DNA of 39,428 nt from Halomicronema sp. CCY15110 (GTDB taxonomy: Bacteria > Cyanobacteriota > Cyanobacteriia > Phormidesmidales > Phormidesmidaceae): assembly GCF_016888165.1 (NCBI RefSeq), contig NZ_JACSWC010000401.1:1-39428 (forward strand), written 5' to 3'. A model generated the notes under the pieces. That model saw nothing but the letters and a program-made list of their open reading frames with translations, did no database searches and was not told where the DNA came from. The position numbers were made by a program, and so were the translations under genes. Below are positions 1 through 10,492 of the stretch, piece after piece (positions within the stretch are counted from its first letter, which is position 1; the number at the start of each line of letters is the position of its first letter).

Positions 1-247
1 AGTTCTCGAAAGTGACGACTTTCTCACGATGAGACTACCGATACTTTGCTCCCAAAACTTTTCTGCACCAGTGAGGGCTCACCCAGTGGATCCCATATGG
101 ACTGCTGACAACTGTGAGCAACACCCAAGACAAAACTATTGATGAAACACTTGAGGTGACAGATGAAAAGCATCAAGCTCAGCCAGTAATTATGCAATTT
201 TACGATGTTGAAAATTGACCCAGCAACAAGTATTGTCATCTAAAGCT
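1..247. other. Upstream region of the first kinase gene, with a 34-codon ORF
   Basis: No recognisable gene lies here. On the + strand a GTG at 114 opens a 34-codon frame closing at TGA 216-218. That TGA overlaps a TTG at 215 which is in frame with the kinase (TTGA overlap). If the small frame is translated, the kinase could be coupled to it and start at 215. If not, the kinase starts at ATG 248. The small peptide is polar, has no motif I know and has no clear ribosome binding site, so I treat it as unproven. Confidence 0.2.
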
Positions 248-1426
248 ATGAAAGAAAACTGCATTTTAGTGGTCGATGATGACCCAATCAATTTTGACGT
301 AATCGAGGCTTTATTAGATCAATACAGTTATGAGCTGCACTATGTCAGCAGTGGCAACTCGGCTCTAGCAATTCTGGATGAAGTTGACCCTGACTTAATT
401 TTGTTGGATGTCATGATGCCTGGCATGAATGGCGTCGAAACCTGTCAGCAAATTCGGTCTAAGGCTCAGTGGGCGACTGTTCCCATCATCATGGTGACGG
501 CTTTAGATAACACCTTGATTATGTCCCATTGTCTGACCGCTGGGGCCAATGATTTTGTGACTAAACCCATTAACTCAATCGAGTTAAAAGCCCGCATTCA
601 ATCAATGTTGCGGATTAAACAGCAATATGATGACATTCAAAATCTCTCTGCGCTACAAGCCAATACGGTCTCATTTTTACAAGAAACCTTAGATGAACTG
701 CGAGGTAATTTGGCTCGCAGTCTATCCCATGAGTTGAATACTCCGATCAACGGCATTCTGGGGACTCTATCGCTCCTCAAGGATGATCTCGAAGAGATGG
801 CAGTGGATGAGATCAAGGAAATCTTAGCCTGGACTGAGACATCCACTCGCCGTTTAGAAAGCCTCACTCAGAAATTTTTGATTTATCTAGAACTGGAGTT
901 AAAGCGCTCATCTTCACAGCTAGAGTGCTCAGATGATTGGATATTTCCCGGTCAGGAGCTGCTCGAAGAACTGTCTGCCCGCGCGCAACAAGTGGGGCGC
1001 ACCTCAGACTTAATCTGTGATTTCAGTACTGGGCCGGTATCTATCCCTCAACGATATTTAGTCATTGCCCTGCGGGAGCTCGTTGATAATGCCTTGAAGT
1101 TTTCGCAACCAGAGACCCCGGTAAAAGTGACGGGAAAACTTGATCAGAGGCAATTAACGCTGACAGTACAAGATTTTGGTCGCGGCATGACGCCAGAGCA
1201 AACTGCCAAGATTGGCGCTTTCATGCAATTCGATCGGCAACTCTATGAACAACAAGGCGTTGGCATTGGCTTGCGGATTATGCATAAAATTGTGGAGCAG
1301 GCAAATGGTACTTTTGAAGTACATAGCCAAGTTTCATCAGGGACGAAGGCGATCATCAATTTGCCACTGAATCTGGCGATCGCTTCTGAATTCAAAACAG
1401 CATCTATCGATCATGGCGATGACTAA
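248..1426 (+). CDS. Hybrid REC-histidine kinase
   Basis: A soluble two-component kinase with an N-terminal receiver. From ATG 248 the protein has 392 residues. The receiver spans about 1-120, with the acidic pocket VVDDD and phosphoacceptor Asp54 in LILLDVMMPG. A linker leads to a HisKA dimerisation helix with H-box SHELNTP (His161), then an HATPase domain with N-box VDNALKF, G1 box DFGRG and G2 box GVGIGLRI, so the kinase looks intact. There is no membrane segment or sensor domain; input probably comes through the receiver. The frame is open back to TTG 215, which would add 11 residues; I prefer ATG because the receiver begins right after it. The 3' end overlaps the next gene by 14 bases, so the two are probably translated together and work in one pathway. 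The ligand or upstream kinase is unknown. Confidence 0.9.
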   Translation: MKENCILVVDDDPINFDVIEALLDQYSYELHYVSSGNSALAILDEVDPDLILLDVMMPGMNGVETCQQIRSKAQWATVPIIMVTALDNTLIMSHCLTAGANDFVTKPINSIELKARIQSMLRIKQQYDDIQNLSALQANTVSFLQETLDELRGNLARSLSHELNTPINGILGTLSLLKDDLEEMAVDEIKEILAWTETSTRRLESLTQKFLIYLELELKRSSSQLECSDDWIFPGQELLEELSARAQQVGRTSDLICDFSTGPVSIPQRYLVIALRELVDNALKFSQPETPVKVTGKLDQRQLTLTVQDFGRGMTPEQTAKIGAFMQFDRQLYEQQGVGIGLRIMHKIVEQANGTFEVHSQVSSGTKAIINLPLNLAIASEFKTASIDHGDD

Positions 1427-3170
1427 TCAAGACGGACAGAAAAACATTCTTGTAATTGATGATGTGCCGGATAATTTTGACGTCATCACGACCCTTTTAG
1501 CAGGATTGGATGGTTGCTTTCACTATGCTAGCGATGCCCTCACTGCGCTTAACAGAATAGATATTTATCAGCCTGATCTCATCCTGCTAGATGTCATGAT
1601 GGCAGGCATGGATGGTCTAGAATTTTGCCGCCGGATTCGGGCACTGCCAGAGTGGCAAATGGTGCCAATAATTATGGTGACCGCCCTTGCCACCAAAGCG
1701 GATTTAGCAGCTTGTTTAGCCGCTGGGGCGAATGACTTTATCAGTAAGCCTCTCGATCGCGTTGAGTTGATGGCTAGAGTCCAGTCCATGCTCAAAATCC
1801 GCGATCAATATCTCCAGCTAGCCTCTTTTAATCAGCGTTTAGAACAAGAGGTGGCGAAGCGCACTCAAGAGCTCCAGACAATCATTCGACAAGATTCATT
1901 GACCCGTTTGCCGAGCCGGACTGGGTTGCTGGAAACGATGCGCGATCGCTGGTTGGCGACGTCGCAGTCAATGACGTTAATTTATCTGGACTGCGATGAC
2001 TTTAAGCTGATTAACACTGCCTTTGGCCATGAAACCGGCAATCAATTGCTAATTGCGATCGCCCAACGTCTAGAGCCTCTGTTACGTCCTCAAGACATGC
2101 TCGCCCGCCTGGGCGCGGATGAGTTTTGTTGCTGGTTGCCTGACACCGATGCGGCGGGGGCAGAGGCCATGACTCAGACTCTATTGGCAGCTTTTGAACG
2201 TCCCTTTATGCTGCCAAACTGTGAGATTTTTATGACGGTTTGTGCGGGCATCGCTGTGAGCGACACCCTCACCACTAATGTCGAAACCCTATTGCAAAAT
2301 GCGGATACGGCGATGTATCAGGCAAAGCAAAAAGGTCGCAGTCACCATCGGCAGTTTGATCAAAATCTCCAACAGCAGATCGCCCAACGACTGACCTTAG
2401 AAAATGACATCAAACGAGCCTTAGAGCGGCAGGAGTTTGTCACCTATTACCAACCGATTATCAATTTAGACTCGCACCAAGTTGTCGGTTTGGAAGCACT
2501 CGTGCGGTGGCAGCATCCCACCAAAGGTATGATTTCACCAGGAGAATTTATTCCCTGTTTAGAACTGACTGGTTTGATTATTCCGGTGGGACTTATGGTG
2601 CTGCGGCAGGCTTGTGTGCAATTACGACAATGGCAAGCGATGGGGTATGCCGACCTGATGATGAGTGTTAATCTCTCTGGTCGTCAGTTTAATTCACCAA
2701 CGTTATTGACGGATATTGATCAGGTCATCGCCGATACGCAGATTGATCCGGCTTGCTTGAAGCTCGAAATTACGGAAAGTGCGATTATTGAAAATGCGGA
2801 TGCGGCGATCGCAATCACCGAAGCGTTGCGATCGCGCCATATTCAAATTAGCCTTGACGACTTTGGTACGGGTTATTCTTCTCTAGGCTATTTACATCGC
2901 CTGCCAATTAATACCCTCAAGATCGATCGATCATTCGTGAGCAGCGCCTCCAACTTGCAACGCGCGATTTCGATGGTGGAAACCATCATGGCGTTAAGTC
3001 ATAAGCTACAGCTATCGGTAATTGCTGAGGGCATTGAAACCCTGGAGCAAGTGCAATGGTTAAAGCAATGCCGTTGTCAATTTGGCCAGGGATACTACTT
3101 TTCTAAACCGCTTGCCGCAGACGCGATTACCCAAAAATTTTTCGCCTCAGCTGACACATTGGCAACATAG
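1413..3170 (+). CDS. REC-GGDEF-EAL cyclic-di-GMP protein with degenerate GGDEF
   Basis: A response regulator acting on the second messenger cyclic di-GMP (585 aa). Residues 10-130 are a receiver with Asp60 in LILLDVMM, a natural target of the overlapping upstream kinase. A short coiled coil follows (about 138-160), then a GGDEF domain (160-310) and an EAL domain (325-575). The cyclase signature reads GADEF at 234-238, with the second glycine replaced by alanine; this glycine lies in the catalytic loop, so synthesis may be weak or absent. The inhibitory-site RxxD (225-228) is kept at the normal five-residue distance. The EAL domain has its key residues: Glu361 of EALVRW, Asn420, Glu452, Asp482-Asp483 of LDDFGTGYSS, Lys503 and Glu539. 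I infer a phosphodiesterase, possibly with the GADEF domain as a GTP or c-di-GMP sensor. The start could also be Met3. Confidence 0.92.
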   Translation: MAMTNQDGQKNILVIDDVPDNFDVITTLLAGLDGCFHYASDALTALNRIDIYQPDLILLDVMMAGMDGLEFCRRIRALPEWQMVPIIMVTALATKADLAACLAAGANDFISKPLDRVELMARVQSMLKIRDQYLQLASFNQRLEQEVAKRTQELQTIIRQDSLTRLPSRTGLLETMRDRWLATSQSMTLIYLDCDDFKLINTAFGHETGNQLLIAIAQRLEPLLRPQDMLARLGADEFCCWLPDTDAAGAEAMTQTLLAAFERPFMLPNCEIFMTVCAGIAVSDTLTTNVETLLQNADTAMYQAKQKGRSHHRQFDQNLQQQIAQRLTLENDIKRALERQEFVTYYQPIINLDSHQVVGLEALVRWQHPTKGMISPGEFIPCLELTGLIIPVGLMVLRQACVQLRQWQAMGYADLMMSVNLSGRQFNSPTLLTDIDQVIADTQIDPACLKLEITESAIIENADAAIAITEALRSRHIQISLDDFGTGYSSLGYLHRLPINTLKIDRSFVSSASNLQRAISMVETIMALSHKLQLSVIAEGIETLEQVQWLKQCRCQFGQGYYFSKPLAADAITQKFFASADTLAT

Positions 3171-3375
3171 AGAATGTGCTGAAGACAATGGACAAAAGTC
3201 AGTTGGTGAGACAACCCTGATGTCGGGCAAAGGGGGCGAAATTGGGCTGATGAGCAATATCGCCAGTGTGTTGAAAGCCCCGATTGAGCAGGGAACAACG
3301 GCAGCGGGGAATCCACAATCTGTCAGGGATGGAGATTGGCGCGGCAATTCTCCTGGCGACTCGGCTGCTGGAGCG

Positions 3376-5250
<1,875 letters not shown>

Positions 5251-5380
5251 TTAATTCTGCCATAGTGATCCAGCGTCCGCCGATTTTTTCCCCGCCGTTG
5301 TAGTGGGCCGCCGCCGACATATTAAAATCACTGCCAGGAAGGCCAGCTAGACTCAACTCGGGAGCGACGGGGCAAAGCCT

Positions 5381-7159
5381 ATGATGATTTCTGATTTGCG
5401 GTGGATGGGCCTGGGGGCCTTGGGGAGTGTGGCGGTGATGGCTCCAGCGATCGCCGATACCGAGGCCGACCTGTTTGTGGCGTATCCGCCCGCGACCCAC
5501 CAAACGGTGAGCGATCGCATCTTTTTGATCGGCACCGCTGATCCCGAGCAGCCCGTCCTGGTCAACGGCGAGCCCATCGAATACCGTAGCGCCGCAGGCC
5601 ACTTTGCCCCCACCGTACCGCTGGAACCAGGAGAAAATACCCTCACCCTGACCCAAGGCGACGACACCCTCACCCTTACGATCACGCGAATCTCGGCCAC
5701 GCCCACGGTGCCCCCAGAGTCGTGGTTTGTCCCCGAGTCCCTCGTCCCGCAGGTGGATATCGCCCGCCCCGCTGGCGAACTGGTGTGCTTTGGCGTACAG
5801 GCCATCCCGGATGCGGACATTGCGGTGAACTGGGCCGATCAGGTGATTCCCCTCGCCCCGCCGCCCACTGCCGTCACCCTGCCCCCTAACTACGCGGTTC
5901 TCACCTCCCAAAATGAGCCGGTGCCCTTAGCAGCGACCCCCTATGAAGGTTGCACCACGATGCCAGCCGCAGGTGAACTCGGCCCGCCTACGTATTCCAT
6001 GGCGACTCGCGATCGCCCCGAAACGGTCACGGCTCCCGGCAATATCAGTCGCCTAGAAACCACCGACTTTTTTCCAGTGGCGGCAGTGACCGTCGCCTCG
6101 GGGATCGCCAGAACTGGCCCCAGCACCAGCTATTCGCGGATCACCCCCCTGCCCCAGGGCACCCGGGCCGCTATTACGGCGACGGAAGGCGACTGGTTAC
6201 GGCTCGACTACGGCGGTTGGATTCGCGCCTCAGAAACGGCGATCGCCCCAGCGACCGCGCCGCCCCGTTCCATCATTCGCAGTGTCACCTCCGAGCAAAT
6301 TCCCGGCTGGACGGAGGTGCGCTTTCCGTTACAAACCCCAGTGCCGATCGCGATCGATCAAACTGCCGACACCCTCACCCTCACCCTGCATAACACCACG
6401 CCCCAAACCGACACCATCTACTTTGATGTCGATCCCGTCGTGCAGCGGCTGGACTGGCAACCCGTACTACCCGATCGCGCCCAGTTCCGCTTTCAGTTCC
6501 GCACGGATCAGCAATGGGGCTACAAGGTGCGTTATGAGGGAACGACTCTGGTGTTAGCTCTCCGGCATCCCCCCGCATTGGCGACCGACTCCCTGGCGGG
6601 CGCGACGATCCTGCTCGATCCGGGGCACGGCAGCGAGAATGATCTCGGCGCGCGCGGCCCCAACGGCTATCCCGAAAAGGATGTGAATTTGGTGGTCTCG
6701 CAGCTGCTGCAAGCGGAGCTAGAGGCCCGGGGAGCCACCGTGGTGATGACCCGCGAGGGCGACGATGACCTGTTTCCAGGCGATCGCGTGGACATCATCA
6801 ACCAAGTTGAACCCACCCTCGCCCTCAGCCTCCATTACAATGCCCTGCCCGATGCGGGCGATGCCCTCAATACCGCTGGCATCGGCATGTTTTGGTACCA
6901 CGCCCAGGCCCACGACTTGTCCGAATTTCTGCACAATACCCTGGTGCAAGACCTCGATCGCCCCTCCTACGGTGTTTATTGGAACAACTTGGCACTGACC
7001 CGGCCCACCGTCGCCCCGTCAGTATTGTTGGAGCTGGGCTTCATGATTAACCCCGACGAGTTTGAATGGATTACCGATCCAAGCGCCCAAGCAACACTCG
7101 CGGCTGAGTTAGCCGAGGCGATCGCGCAATGGCTCAACACGAACGTTCCGCCGCAGTAA
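5381..7159 (+). CDS. Periplasmic N-acetylmuramoyl-L-alanine amidase with SH3-like domain
   Basis: A zinc amidase (Amidase_3/AmiC family) that cuts the bond between muramic acid and the peptide stem in peptidoglycan, used in daughter-cell separation and wall remodelling. The 592-residue product begins with a signal peptide (hydrophobic stretch to about residue 26, cleavage after AIA). The N-terminal half is beta-rich, with two regions that look like carbohydrate- or wall-binding folds. Around 235-285 there is a bacterial SH3-like segment (ASGIARTGPSTSYSRI to GGWI). The catalytic domain starts near 405: zinc ligands are His in LLDPGHG, Glu in YPEKD and His in LSLHYNA, and the catalytic Glu lies in LLELGFM near the C-terminus. 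All are present, so it should be active. ATG 5381 is followed by a second ATG; either could start. Confidence 0.93.
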   Translation: MMISDLRWMGLGALGSVAVMAPAIADTEADLFVAYPPATHQTVSDRIFLIGTADPEQPVLVNGEPIEYRSAAGHFAPTVPLEPGENTLTLTQGDDTLTLTITRISATPTVPPESWFVPESLVPQVDIARPAGELVCFGVQAIPDADIAVNWADQVIPLAPPPTAVTLPPNYAVLTSQNEPVPLAATPYEGCTTMPAAGELGPPTYSMATRDRPETVTAPGNISRLETTDFFPVAAVTVASGIARTGPSTSYSRITPLPQGTRAAITATEGDWLRLDYGGWIRASETAIAPATAPPRSIIRSVTSEQIPGWTEVRFPLQTPVPIAIDQTADTLTLTLHNTTPQTDTIYFDVDPVVQRLDWQPVLPDRAQFRFQFRTDQQWGYKVRYEGTTLVLALRHPPALATDSLAGATILLDPGHGSENDLGARGPNGYPEKDVNLVVSQLLQAELEARGATVVMTREGDDDLFPGDRVDIINQVEPTLALSLHYNALPDAGDALNTAGIGMFWYHAQAHDLSEFLHNTLVQDLDRPSYGVYWNNLALTRPTVAPSVLLELGFMINPDEFEWITDPSAQATLAAELAEAIAQWLNTNVPPQ

Positions 7160-7761
7160 GCCAGCAAAATATTGGTTTATGAGGAAAAGGGTTGTCACCT
7201 TTCTAAGGGTGGAAATATCCATTTAGGCGCGTTAATTTAGGTTGCAATCTGTAGAGAAATAACAACGATCGCCATTCTTTTTGGAAGGAAATAAAGATCT
7301 TCCCTAAAACATAAATAGGATCATGCAATTGTCTTGGAACGGTGACTTAAAAAAGGTGTCTGCGATCGATCTGCTCGCCATCATCAGGGATCTACAGGCC
7401 CACTATGTAATATCCCATGAAGTCTGCGACGTGACCTATGAGGTCGCTTTTGAGAGGAGCGAATCGACGCAAATTCGAGTCGTAAGCCTTTGACAACCAG
7501 GCTCGCCGTCAGGTGAACGGAAACGTCTCAGATTGGCCATTGCCCAATCAGTCCCCCACTCCCAAAATAGGCCACTCAGTACTCATATCTCGGTATCGGC
7601 ATTCAAATGCTACATTGCCCCCTTTCTCTTCTCAATCCTGAAGAAACCTGGAGTTGATTGTCCTTCAGAATTAGGAAATGAGGCGCATAGACACAACTGA
7701 GAAATACTCAGCCTGACTAACACCGCTCATGATGCTCACGACTGTTTAGGAGTGGATTAAG
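7160..7761. other. Long intergenic region before the ComFB-like gene
   Basis: Apart from the 56-codon ORF listed separately, I see no gene in these 600 bases. The A+T content is higher than in the flanking genes. An imperfect inverted repeat lies near 7636-7675 (CCTGAAG and CTTCAG), and the 90 bases before the ComFB-like start probably contain its promoter. Confidence 0.35.
7323..7493 (+). CDS. Small hypothetical protein, 56 aa
   Basis: An ATG frame of 56 codons ending in TGA. The peptide has a predicted amphipathic helix (SAIDLLAIIRDLQAHYVI) and then a strand-like, charged tail (VTYEVAFERS, TQIRVVSL), a composition more like a folded small protein than random DNA. I recognise no family. A weak AGGA lies a few bases upstream. 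It reads in the same direction as the ComFB-like gene 270 bases downstream, with no terminator visible between them. It could equally be a chance frame or the remnant of a longer gene. Confidence 0.33.
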   Translation: MQLSWNGDLKKVSAIDLLAIIRDLQAHYVISHEVCDVTYEVAFERSESTQIRVVSL

Positions 7762-8118
7762 ATGACGCAAACAATCATCAATTTAACGCTACCCGTTATT
7801 CAAAGAAAAGTTGAAGCAGCGTTGGAAAATGTCCCTGCTAAATCTATGCCGATGACGGAAATTACGAATCGACTGCAAGAAAAGCTGGTGGCTTACGTCG
7901 TGAGTCGCATGCCGACCTATTACGTCACTGCGGAACAGCATCAACCCTGTTCGCTCGAAAATCCCATTAGCTGCTTTTCTCAAGCTCAGCAAGCAGAAAT
8001 GGATCAACTCATTGATGCAGGCTTGCGGCATTTAAGCGCCCGTCGTAGTAGCTGGGAGACCCAGGCACAAGCCGTCACTGGCAGCTTTGAGTCATCCCCC
8101 TCCCACTGGTTTGGCTAG
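7762..8118 (+). CDS. ComFB-like protein (possible c-di-GMP receptor)
   Basis: A 118-residue soluble protein. The core VAYVVSRMPTYYVTAEQ (about residues 47-63) matches the ComFB family signature of an acidic or hydrophobic helix, then A-x-x-x-x-R-x-P-x-x-Y-V. The N-terminal helix with LPVIQRKVEAALENVP is also in the family style. ComFB was named from the competence operon of Bacillus. In cyanobacteria, members of the family have been shown to bind cyclic di-GMP and affect motility, transformation or cell size. The Shine-Dalgarno AGGAG at 7748-7752 sits nine bases before the ATG. The next gene, a histidine-kinase-like protein, starts 142 bases downstream on the same strand. Family assignment is by motif recognition; the function here is inferred. 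Confidence 0.65.
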   Translation: MTQTIINLTLPVIQRKVEAALENVPAKSMPMTEITNRLQEKLVAYVVSRMPTYYVTAEQHQPCSLENPISCFSQAQQAEMDQLIDAGLRHLSARRSSWETQAQAVTGSFESSPSHWFG

Positions 8119-8260
8119 AAACCCGTGCTCGCGGCGTTCGGTTCTACCCCTAACAGATTCCCTGGCTTTCCAGTAGGCTCTACGTATTAGAGCAATTTTT
8201 TCACTGGGGAGTGGATGACCGACCGACGGATCACCCCCAGTCTCAGACCGGGAGGCCAGG

Positions 8261-9805
8261 GTGGAGGCAGCGACTAACCAAACTCGCTTAAGCGATCTGT
8301 TAATGGATTTAGACGGGGGCTCAGAGCATACTCCTCTGAGTGGTGCCGTAGCCCGTGGGACTCAGGCCAGACTGATCGCTGAGGCGGAGTGGCGGGCGGC
8401 GATCGCGGCACTGACTCGCCTGTTGCCCACCTTGCCCCGCCCTACCCAAACAACATTCGATGAGTATCCCCTCGGTGGCCTGGCGCTGTCGGGGCCAGTG
8501 CCCGTGTTGAATGAAGCAGATTTCGGCCCCCGATTTGAATCGTGGGTAGTGACGCCGCAGCCATTGGCCCATGCGTTGCAGGGACAGCACGCTCTGTTGC
8601 CCAGCGAGGGGGCCGACTTGCCAATCGCGCCGCCGCAAAATCAGGTTTTGCCCTTAACGATGCATAATCCCCTGCTGGCCGAGCGGTTTTGTTTGGTGGC
8701 GAGTCCAGCTTTGAGCTTAGCGATGGTCTTGGGCGAGCCCACTGGCGAGAGTCCGTGTTTGCAATACTCATTTGATCCCGCTGCGCTGTTAGCGCTGTGG
8801 CAACAGATCCGTCAGCACATTGCCGAGCCCGCGATCGCCAGCCTGGACTATCTCGACGAGCGCTTTTCCCAAGCGATCAATCCCCCTGACTATCGCGTGA
8901 TTACGCGATTTACCCAGGTGATGATGGCCCAGTTGCCCCATCGTCAGAGCGCCACCCTGCAAGCCAATGACGAACGCGGACATCTCCGGTTTACGCAATG
9001 GTCAGCCCCCACGCCCCACCCGGGACAGGCCCCCGAGCTATCGTCCGTATTGCCCGCCATGTCGGTATCAGAGCCCCGCGCGGAGACCTTCAATCAGCAG
9101 GTCGAGTTGCTCCAGGCGATGGCCCATGAGATTCGGACGCCGCTGACGACGATTCGCACCCTGACGCGATCGCTCCTGCGCCGCAAAGATGTCACGACGG
9201 CGGCCAAACAGCGACTGCATCGCATTGATGCCGAATGTACCCAGCAAATTGATCGGTTTAACCTGATTTTTCGCGCCGTCGAGTTAGAGACGACGGAACG
9301 CGATCGCCCCCGGTCTTCCCTAACGCCCATCGCCCTCAACCAAATCTTTCAAGACGCCATTCCCAAGTGGCAGCAGCAGGCCGCACGCCGCAACCTCAAA
9401 CTCGATGTCCACTTGCCGCCCCACCTGCCGCGCGTGACCAGTGACCCCACATTGCTCCACGAAGTACTGAACGGCGTGGTGGAATGGTTTACCCAATGCC
9501 TGCCCCCCCGGAGCCATGTCCATATGGGCGTGACTTTAGCGGGTCATCAGCTCAAGCTCCAGTTTGAAGCCGAGCCGTTGAACGGTCATTGCGCGACGGA
9601 TGCGCGGGTAAACTTCCGCCGTCCGCCCCTCAAGTCAGTCGGGCAACTGCTCAGCATCGTCCCCGAAACCGGCGGCGTTAGCCTCAACCTGGACGTGACG
9701 AAAAACCTGTTTGAATTTCTCGGCGGCAAACTGATTTTGCGCCAGCGCCCCGAACAGGGCGACGTCCTGACGGCCTTTTTGCCCTTGGATACCCGAGAAA
9801 TCTAG
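8261..9805 (+). CDS. Histidine-kinase-like protein with degenerate ATP-binding domain
   Basis: A 514-residue soluble protein built like a sensor kinase. Residues 1-270 have no family I recognise; the region is rich in Leu, Pro and Ala and may be a GAF-like sensory part. Residues 275-345 are a HisKA dimerisation domain with the H-box AHEIRTPLTTI (phosphoacceptor His289). The C-terminal third has the HATPase outline, but the N-box reads GVVEWFTQ, with Trp409 where the metal-binding Asn should be. The G1 box DxGxG is replaced by EAEPLNG, and the G2 region lacks GxGxGL. It probably cannot bind ATP normally and may act as a scaffold or phosphotransfer partner. The start is GTG 8261, chosen because GGAGG lies at 8251-8255, five bases upstream. 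It follows the ComFB-like gene in the same direction. Confidence 0.85.
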   Translation: MEAATNQTRLSDLLMDLDGGSEHTPLSGAVARGTQARLIAEAEWRAAIAALTRLLPTLPRPTQTTFDEYPLGGLALSGPVPVLNEADFGPRFESWVVTPQPLAHALQGQHALLPSEGADLPIAPPQNQVLPLTMHNPLLAERFCLVASPALSLAMVLGEPTGESPCLQYSFDPAALLALWQQIRQHIAEPAIASLDYLDERFSQAINPPDYRVITRFTQVMMAQLPHRQSATLQANDERGHLRFTQWSAPTPHPGQAPELSSVLPAMSVSEPRAETFNQQVELLQAMAHEIRTPLTTIRTLTRSLLRRKDVTTAAKQRLHRIDAECTQQIDRFNLIFRAVELETTERDRPRSSLTPIALNQIFQDAIPKWQQQAARRNLKLDVHLPPHLPRVTSDPTLLHEVLNGVVEWFTQCLPPRSHVHMGVTLAGHQLKLQFEAEPLNGHCATDARVNFRRPPLKSVGQLLSIVPETGGVSLNLDVTKNLFEFLGGKLILRQRPEQGDVLTAFLPLDTREI

Positions 9806-9808
9806 CCG

Positions 9809-10492
9809 TCACAGCAGCGCGGGCGTCTGCAACAGCTGCTGTGAATCCAGCGCTTGCAACTGCGAGTAGGCATCCTTGATTATTGCCTGCCCCCGCAAGA
9901 ATCCAGTGTTCGCGGCGGGACAGGCATAGGCCAGGGTCGCGGCGGTGAAGCGGTCTTGCAGTTGTTGCACCTGGCGCAACTGCCGGGGCCAGTGAAAGGT
10001 TTTAGAAAATCGCAGGGGCTGGAGCTGACCGTCACGATTGGGGAGTAAATGCCGCCCGGTGAACAATATGCCCCCCTGCTGCGGCAGATAAACACAGGCC
10101 GAGCCGGGGGAAAAGCCAGGCGTCCAAAACACTTCTCCGCCCCCTGGTAGGGGGTAGCGATCGCGATAGGTCACCAAATTCGGCAAATCTGGCAGCAAGT
10201 AAGCTTCCTGTTCTTGCACCAGCACTGCCGGACAGTTCAGGGCGGCTTGTAGCGCTTTGGCCTCACCACTGGCCCCACGATGGGTGATCACCCAATATTG
10301 CACGCCCCCGCGATCGCGCAAAAAATCTACCACTGCGGGTTCATTCGCAGGCGCATCGATTAAAACATTTGCCGTGTTGCCCGCGTCATCCTGGCCCCCA
10401 CAAAAGTAAGCCGTACCCCCCAACGTGGCTCGATTAGGCGGAAACGCATACACGGTTTCAAATAATTGTTTGGGGGGTTTGACCGACACCAT
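9809..10492 (-). CDS. Metallo-beta-lactamase-fold protein lacking the metal-binding motif
   Basis: About 227 aa with the topology of the metallo-beta-lactamase superfamily. The N-terminal strands include NVLIDAP, the position after strand 4 reads ITHRGASGEAK where active members have THxHxDH, and a later loop reads TPGFSPGSACVYLP in place of GHTxGS. A further loop, LFTGRHLL, replaces the usual FTGD. Most metal ligands are therefore gone, so hydrolase activity is doubtful; a binding or structural role is possible. The start at 10492 (MVSVKPPKQ) is preferred over the upstream Met at 10507. The 3' end lies three bases from the stop of the convergent kinase-like gene, with no terminator between them. 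Confidence 0.72.
   Translation of the reverse strand: MVSVKPPKQLFETVYAFPPNRATLGGTAYFCGGQDDAGNTANVLIDAPANEPAVVDFLRDRGGVQYWVITHRGASGEAKALQAALNCPAVLVQEQEAYLLPDLPNLVTYRDRYPLPGGGEVFWTPGFSPGSACVYLPQQGGILFTGRHLLPNRDGQLQPLRFSKTFHWPRQLRQVQQLQDRFTAATLAYACPAANTGFLRGQAIIKDAYSQLQALDSQQLLQTPALL

Noticed and set aside
24-239. 71-codon minus-strand frame at the window start
   Set aside because: No motif or ribosome binding site, Cys/Phe-rich composition, and it overlaps the kinase upstream region.
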